DNA of 64,000 nt from Pholiota molesta (Eukaryota > Basidiomycota > Agaricomycetes > Agaricales > Strophariaceae), in NCBI GenBank assembly GCA_014925825.1, contig JACGCK010000108.1:62001-126000 (forward strand). Reading direction: 5' to 3'. Positions 58,076 through 64,000 of the stretch are shown here, piece after piece (positions within the stretch are counted from its first letter, which is position 1; the number at the start of each line of letters is the position of its first letter). The translations under genes and the position numbers were made by a program. A model generated the notes under the pieces. The model saw nothing but the letters and a program-made list of their open reading frames with translations. It searched no databases and was not told where the DNA came from.

Positions 58076-60616
58076 TTGGACATCTTGCTGTATGGTAAGG
58101 ACAGACCTCCGTTGCTTTTGACGTCGTTATTCACATTTTTTGCTATTATAAATTGTCCCCCAGAAACTTCTGTGTTGCCGACGAACATACTAGACATAGG
58201 TGCGTTATCGTTGGAAAGACTTGACTATGTTGGTTTCCTGTTAGCTTTTTCTATCGACCAGTTTCTGTTTAGGCTCACAATGATGCTGGCTGCACCCGCT
58301 CTGTTCATGTCTCTTGGAGTCAATATCTTCCTGCTACTGACGGGTCTTCTTGCCCCAGCAACTTTCTTTGTCCACATTCTGGCCGTGTTTCCTAATAGAG
58401 TCCATCTCCGAGTCCTGTGTTCGCTTAGACTGGCGATGTCTTTCGGTGTTCTAGTTGATGCAGAACTCATGTAAATTGCAGCTACGGGTATCAGTGCTTG
58501 ACGAGGGAATGGAGGAGGGAGGAAGTTATTGAAATATACCGCCCAGCGTCTGGGTGTTTTCAATGTCATGCCATTATTAGGCTATGTTTACTTTTAGGCG
58601 TTAAATCCATGTATACCATTAGGTATTTTAGAATTCAGCCAGGTACATAGCAAATTTGGCGTGAAACGTTGGTTTTTGCACAAGCTGTGTAAATCCTCGA
58701 CTCTGCCAACAAGCCATTTACATAATTTGACGTCAAATAGCCTTCCTGTGACTTATCCCTCTTGCCGCCTCGCATGACTCTCACACGGGTGGCACTCGCT
58801 CATTCTTCCATTCGTCTCCACTGACCACCCCACCGCGTCGCCCCTTTAAAGAATTTCACCCTCTAAGATTATTATTGTATCAAATTACACTGATTTTCGT
58901 TCTCATATCTTCATCTCTCGCCCTTATTTAGACCACTGATTTTGATATTTTATTCTCGCCCATTGATGCCTTGCATGGGTTCGCAAAACTCCACTTGATT
59001 TCACTATAATACATACGCATAAATCGAGAGTGCTGGCTACCTCCCAGCACTGACGACGTCTCCCAACTAAAATACGCTTGCTTGCTTGAGTCAATAAGGA
59101 CCTCCAAAAATCTCCCAAGATATATGTTGTGTGTCCAGGCACCTCGCTGAGCCCTACTTATATATAGATGATGGGCGCCCGAATTGATGTGAAGAAATGG
59201 GTCATACCCATCCGTTGTCGGCGACCACTCGAGCCACAGCCTAAACATTAGCCCCCTCCACTCTGGCCATTTCGCATATTTGTTTCTCGCTGTGTTCGCA
59301 GCTCCGATAAAGAGTCTGGGCTTGATTCTAAGTACATACTTGGTACATACATAGCTTCGGTTGATTAGTGCCAGTGTTCACATCGGCATCGGCTGTGTTG
59401 CTAGATATTCTTTAATGCCTGTTGGTCCTTGGATACTGACAGATTTACAAATTCCGATGTAGAAGTCATCTCCAAATCGCGGCATTCTACAGCATTCTAC
59501 TGGGAAAGCACATTGAATAGCATTGAGTTACTTTTGAGAAAAGATCTACTGGACAAAAACCTAACATGGGGAGCATGCAGGCAACGATGAATATTGGACA
59601 AATCAAGCGCGTGTTGAGTGCGTATGCTGTGACCTCCTGTGACCTTGCCTATTTATAGGTGGTTTAGCGCCCAGAATGCATTTTCTATAATAATTGAATG
59701 TTCCTCTCATTCAACGAACTCGACGTACTTACAATATTAGCAATCTCAAAGGGAATTACTAAACTTTTATTCTACTATATTATAGATGACCTCCGAGACT
59801 CCGCGGCCCCGCCAGACCTGTGCTCTGATTGAACTTATTCTTTGAAAAGATGCTAATACTGGCCATTCTGCGCCGCCTACCTGAAATTCCCATAATCACT
59901 GACTATCATTAGAGCCCGTTTGGGGGTGGCATTTGATTGCAATCTACGGAGGATGCTATATGGCCAGCGAAGCATAATCAACATGATGGATGCCCTTCTG
60001 ACCGTAGCCGTCTCTGTCAATAACCTGAAATACCTCCATTATACGCCTATCTGAACCATCAAACCGCTCCAGTGGCACTTGAATCGCAAGCAGACTGTGG
60101 GTTTGTGGATTGACTCTCATCATGCAATTCAAGTTTACAATAATGGGGCAGTCTTTTCGTCCTGTCCTTGAGATCCTCCCGTCCGATCTTTGCACATCAT
60201 GCAGATTGAGAATGGGGAGAGAGAAGGTTATCAACATAATTACCCCAGCTTCTCCCTGTAATCAATGCTGTGCCATCAGGCTATGCTTTGCATGCCCATG
60301 CGTTAAATAAATACACACTTTCCGTCGAACTGACAGTTAACAGCCTAGAAAAATTTACACGCAGGCTCCAGAACGCTACTCCATTAAAAAATAGAGCAGA
60401 TCTGACAATCCCAGAGAAATATCGGCCCATAGGTATGTAGATCGACTCGGAAAAGAACAGAGCGTGAATTGTAACGCCAGCGTCAAAGTACTCAATTTGG
60501 AGAGTGCCGGTACCGGCATCTACCAATTGACTCGGAAACGCAATGCCAAACAACGCCAGGATTTCACATCGATAGACCATATACCATACCTTACCATACT
60601 CCACTGAACTTCCACA
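58076..60616. other. large intergenic region
   Basis: 2.5 kb between the NACHT start and the SMN start. It may contain undetected N-terminal exons of the NACHT gene (a minus-strand frame at 58225-58569 shows no known domain). Further short frames at 58924-59248, 59956-60237 and 60281-60604 on the minus strand have no recognisable family or splice partners. Nothing supported. Confidence 0.4.
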
Positions 60617-61643
60617 ATGGCAACGCGCACAGTGGTATCTTACGACGATATAACATTACCATACGACCCGCCAGAGCCACCATCCCATTCCTCAAAATCA
60701 CATGGCCAGCCTCCGTCTAAAAAGCGCAAGAAAAACAACCAAAAGGGAAAGCGCCGGGACAGTCCTGCCGCGAAAAGCGCGTCGAGCGCGCAGCGCGGTG
60801 AACCCAACAAGTACTCTAGCGGATCTACCGCATCTTCGAACCAATTGCCGCCGTCAACGTACCCTGAAGGAGGAGAAGACATGGAAGAATACGCTGCGGA
60901 CGAGGGTGAGTATGAGGAGGACGAGGAAGAGAGTCGCGAGTTGACGCACGAGGAAATATGGGATGATTCGGCGCTTGTATACGCCTGGGAGTCTGCGATG
61001 GAGGAGTATCAATCGTATCATGGGGGAGAAGATGCGTGGAAAAAGGAGCCGGTGAAGAAATCACCTCTGTGAGTGGCTTTGACCCGCATGAAAAGAGAGA
61101 TTGTCAATTTATTTTCTCTCCATATCCCAGATGGTACAATGTGCCAATAGATGTATCCACAAAAGCTGATAATACTCCTTCTGCTATCACCCCCGCTATC
61201 ATCACACCGTCCATCGTTCCTTCAGCAACGAATGGCGCAACTGAAGAGGATTCGAAACCTCTGAACTTCGACACCTTCGTGCCGTCACACGACCCATCTC
61301 TAGAAAATCCTGTTCCAATGACCGAAAATTACGTCCCAGATACACTCACTGGCGCTATGGTCAGTCAAGACGAAGCTTTCCAACGCGCGTTGAGCGCTAT
61401 GTATTGGGGCGGATATTGGACAGCGATGTATCATGTACGTTGATTATTACTCTTTTGTACTAGCCGTTCTAACTCTGGTACCTCCAGGCTCAACGACAAA
61501 TGCAAATGTCGCAAGCCAATGCGCCAGAACCTTCAGCACCAAGCAACAATGTCAACAATGTTGAAGAAGAAGAAGCAGAAGATGAGGAGGACGACGAAAA
61601 TATTGAAGTTGATAATGATGACTTTGTTCCTACACAAAGGTAA
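60617..61643 (+). CDS. SMN1: survival-motor-neuron (SMN) homologue
   Basis: Three exons (60617-61068, 61131-61434, 61488-61643) give 303 residues. SMN is the core of the complex that loads Sm rings onto spliceosomal snRNA. Seen: N-terminal VVSYDDITLPYD; a basic nuclear-type stretch (KKRKKNNQKGKRR); the Gemin2-binding-type helix EEIWDDSALVYAWESAMEEY; EPVKKSPL joined by intron 1 to WYNVP; and the C-terminal YG box FQRALSAMYWGGYWTAMYH, needed for oligomers in the family. As in other fungi, no Tudor domain is present. A very acidic tail follows. The intron positions restore the conserved KSPLWYN, which supports the model. Confidence 0.88.
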
Positions 61644-61937
61644 TCAGCCTTGAATGTCAGTATGAACGTCTGCGTTATATTACCCTCTTACCAATGAATG
61701 TGTACGTCATATTCAACGCATACATTTGAACTATGAAATACGATCTGATTCATTTCCCTCTCGCAAGCGATCCTGCCCTTCCGCTTCAAAGTACGTATCA
61801 ACTTCGACGTTTATCATTCATGCATCGTAAGTTACGCAAACATCAGGCAAAGCTTATTTCACGTAAGTTCCAGGAAAAAACATAAGTATACACGCGCGTC
61901 GCTCGAGCAAAGAGACCATCATCCTCACAGCCCAAGA

Positions 61938-64000
61938 TTAGAGAACCTTCCAGTCATTCGCGCCCTCCCATGCATGCGCAATCTGGAACAGCCCCACCTC
62001 ATCCCACCACCTCCCTACAATCTGCATCCCCACAGGCAGCCTCAGCCCCGCATCGTCCGGTGAGACCCAGTCCTCCTCCGCCGGCGGCAGCGTGCCGATC
62101 GGGAATGTCAGCGCCGGGTGGCCCGTCGCGTTGAAGGGGCAGCAATTCAGGCCCTGCCCGACGGACTTCTGTATTTTCTGCAGGGATGTGGCGTTGGGTT
62201 CCGGGTGGGTGTTGGCGACCTGTGGTGGGTGTGGATGGGTTAGACGTTCATGTGGGAGAGGTTCATAGGAGGGAAAACGTACGAAGGCGACGGTGGGGAG
62301 AACGAGGCAACTGTATTGCTCGAGGGCAGCGTCGTATGCATGTCTGATTTGCATAAGCTTGTTCATAGCCTACAGAAAATAGAAAATGAGGCCTTGAGGA
62401 TTGACGTGATATACCAAGAAAATAGCGCATACCTTTCCGTACACGCCAGGCATAGTTTCCCAGCCGTATAAAGCATTGAATTGACCATTGATGGTCGCAG
62501 GAATCAACTTCTCCCATACTTCTTGCTTTAGAGGGAATAACCTTGATGCAAGGAGTGTGGTGAGTCCAAGAAATATCGCAGCACCGAAGATAGACGAACT
62601 TGGCATAAAGATCATTCTGGAAATATTGTCTATGACCACACGCCTCTCCAAGTCTTGTCTTTCCGCCTGCATACCGATTCACAACCTAAGAAGTATGCTC
62701 AGCACACAGCAAGAAATGAAGAAAGCAAAGGACATACCATCCAAATAGTAGGTGCAATCGTATGCAAAGGAATACTAACCTCCTCCACCTCCGCACCCAA
62801 ATCTTCAAACAGCAGCGCCGCCTCCTTAACTTTCTTCGCCACCCGTGGATCCAGAACCGGCATGTCAAACGCCTCCTTCAAAATTCCGATTTTCTTTCCC
62901 TGCAGCGGTTTGCCTGGTTCCGCAGTAGGGCTGAGCAACAGTTCAGAGTAGGGTGGGACGTCCGCGGGGAAAGGACACCCCGCGCCGGCGCGATCGTCGA
63001 GACCGTCTGCACCTGCAATGACTTGGAGGAGGAGCGCGGCGTCATGGACGGTACGCGCTATAGGGCCGGCATAGTCGTGCTGCCACTCGTTTGAAGCGAT
63101 AGCGGTGTATGGGACCAAGCCGAATCTAATGCATCAAAAGACGTTATTTAGAAGGTGACCTCGCACGATGACGTTGAGACGTACGTTGGCTTCACGCCGA
63201 CCAGACCACAGAATGCAGCGGGCATGCGGATGGAGCCGCCCTGGTCTGCGCCGATACCCATGTCGCAGGAGCCATCGGCGATGAGGACAGCGCAGCCTGA
63301 GCTGCTTCCGCCGCTGGTACGTCCGTGGGCGTAGGGGTTGTGGACGGGGCCAGTGCATGATGTGAAGGAGGAAGCGGATTGGCACATGGATTCTGTGGAA
63401 GCCTTGCCCGCAATCTAGGATGGTTGGTTTGAGAAATGGCTACGAGGATGAGAATAATGGAGTATCATACGATGCCTCCTGCTTCGAGGACGCGCGTCAC
63501 AACCGTCGCGTCTACGAAGGGAACCCAAGGTGGAGAAATGGCGTCGCTGTGAAAGGTTCAGTATGTAATGTAATTGCGAGAAGATACGATACGTACGTTC
63601 CGATCGTACATGGGACGCCCGCCACTGAAATGCAATCCTTAAGTATGACAGTCCTTCCTTCCAACAATCCCTGACGCGACGTCTTTTTCTTGTCTTCAAT
63701 GGTAAATTTGCATGCCCATCCATTGAGAAGGTTTCCCTGCAGAATAATTGATTTATTCAAAGACTATACAATAAAATGAATCGAAATCACGTACCAGGCT
63801 GTCTTTCTCTGGATAGCTGATGTTCTCTCTGGGATATCGTTCCAAGTCTGGCACAAGACTCGGTGGGACGTAATCGTCCATCTCAACAACCGATAACGCA
63901 GAGTCATGGAAAGCAGCGAGTATGGTAGCAAAGTCTTTCACATCCTGTGGGTCCTTGATCTCCATGCCTGTCGAGATCTTGGCGGCCAGCTGGCGAACAG
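61938..64000 (-). CDS. amidase (acetamidase-type), partial at window edge
   Basis: Amidase-signature serine hydrolase; the 5' part lies beyond position 64000. Seen from the edge inward: DVKDFATILAAFHDSA; TVILKDCISVAGVPCTIGT with the catalytic Lys; ESMCQSASS; GRTSGGSSSGCAVLIADG with the cis-Ser; MGIGADQGGSIRMPAAFCG with the nucleophile Ser; YAGPIARTVHDAALLLQVIAG; KIGILKEAFDMPV; and the C-terminal LNCCPFNATGHPALTFPIG, then GLRLPVGMQIVGRWWDE. The stop is at 61938-61940. The gene has many short exons, at least eight within the window. The substrate class (amides in general) follows from the family; the exact substrate is unknown. It converges on the SMN gene with 294 bp between stops. Confidence 0.9.

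Noticed and set aside
59956..60604. Two minus-strand frames of 93 and 107 codons as exons of one gene
   Set aside because: Somewhat coding-like wording, but no domain and no clean splice connection; not supported.

Overview
The window reads as nuclear DNA of a mushroom-forming basidiomycete (Agaricomycetes). Genes carry many 45-75 nt introns, and several families typical of that group are present: an F-box family, a NACHT NTPase, a DUF6589-like protein, a MID2-like Cys-rich membrane protein and a caleosin. I saw no tRNA, rRNA, CRISPR array, viral or bacterial feature.

Layout. 2.5-10.9 kb: a 4-TM protein, a short-chain dehydrogenase with an 11-nt exon, an F-box/LRR-like gene and a signal-anchored membrane protein. 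12.1-18.5 kb: an RSC1/2-type bromodomain-BAH chromatin subunit and a C2H2 zinc-finger factor, with decayed copies of parts of both between them. 19.5-28.7 kb: a GH71/99-like protein with a long disordered tail, a Yfh7-like P-loop kinase (divergent pair), a caleosin and a CoA-type Nudix hydrolase. 29-48.5 kb: four dispersed copies (three intact, one dead) of one F-box-like gene that share a promoter with a CACGTG box, two very long disordered-protein genes and a degenerate tandem repeat array. 48.7-56 kb: a partial, dead copy of the second disordered-protein gene, split by a 5.94-kb mobile element. 56-64 kb: a NACHT NTPase, an SMN homologue and the 3' part of an amidase.

The most interesting object is the element at 49625-55563. 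It carries a RecQ-like helicase and a convergent DUF6589-like gene, has 42-bp inverted repeats (31/42 identical) and is bounded by a 9-bp target duplication. The empty site survives in the paralogous gene at 45704-45712, so the ends are defined to the base from this window alone. I propose that the pair is a two-gene DNA transposon, with the DUF6589-like protein as candidate transposase.

Caution on gene models: at least nine conserved reading frames, in six unrelated genes, are broken by what looks like one missing base in a homopolymer. This looks more like assembly error than gene death. Exon coordinates were worked out by eye from splice sites and protein-family fit.
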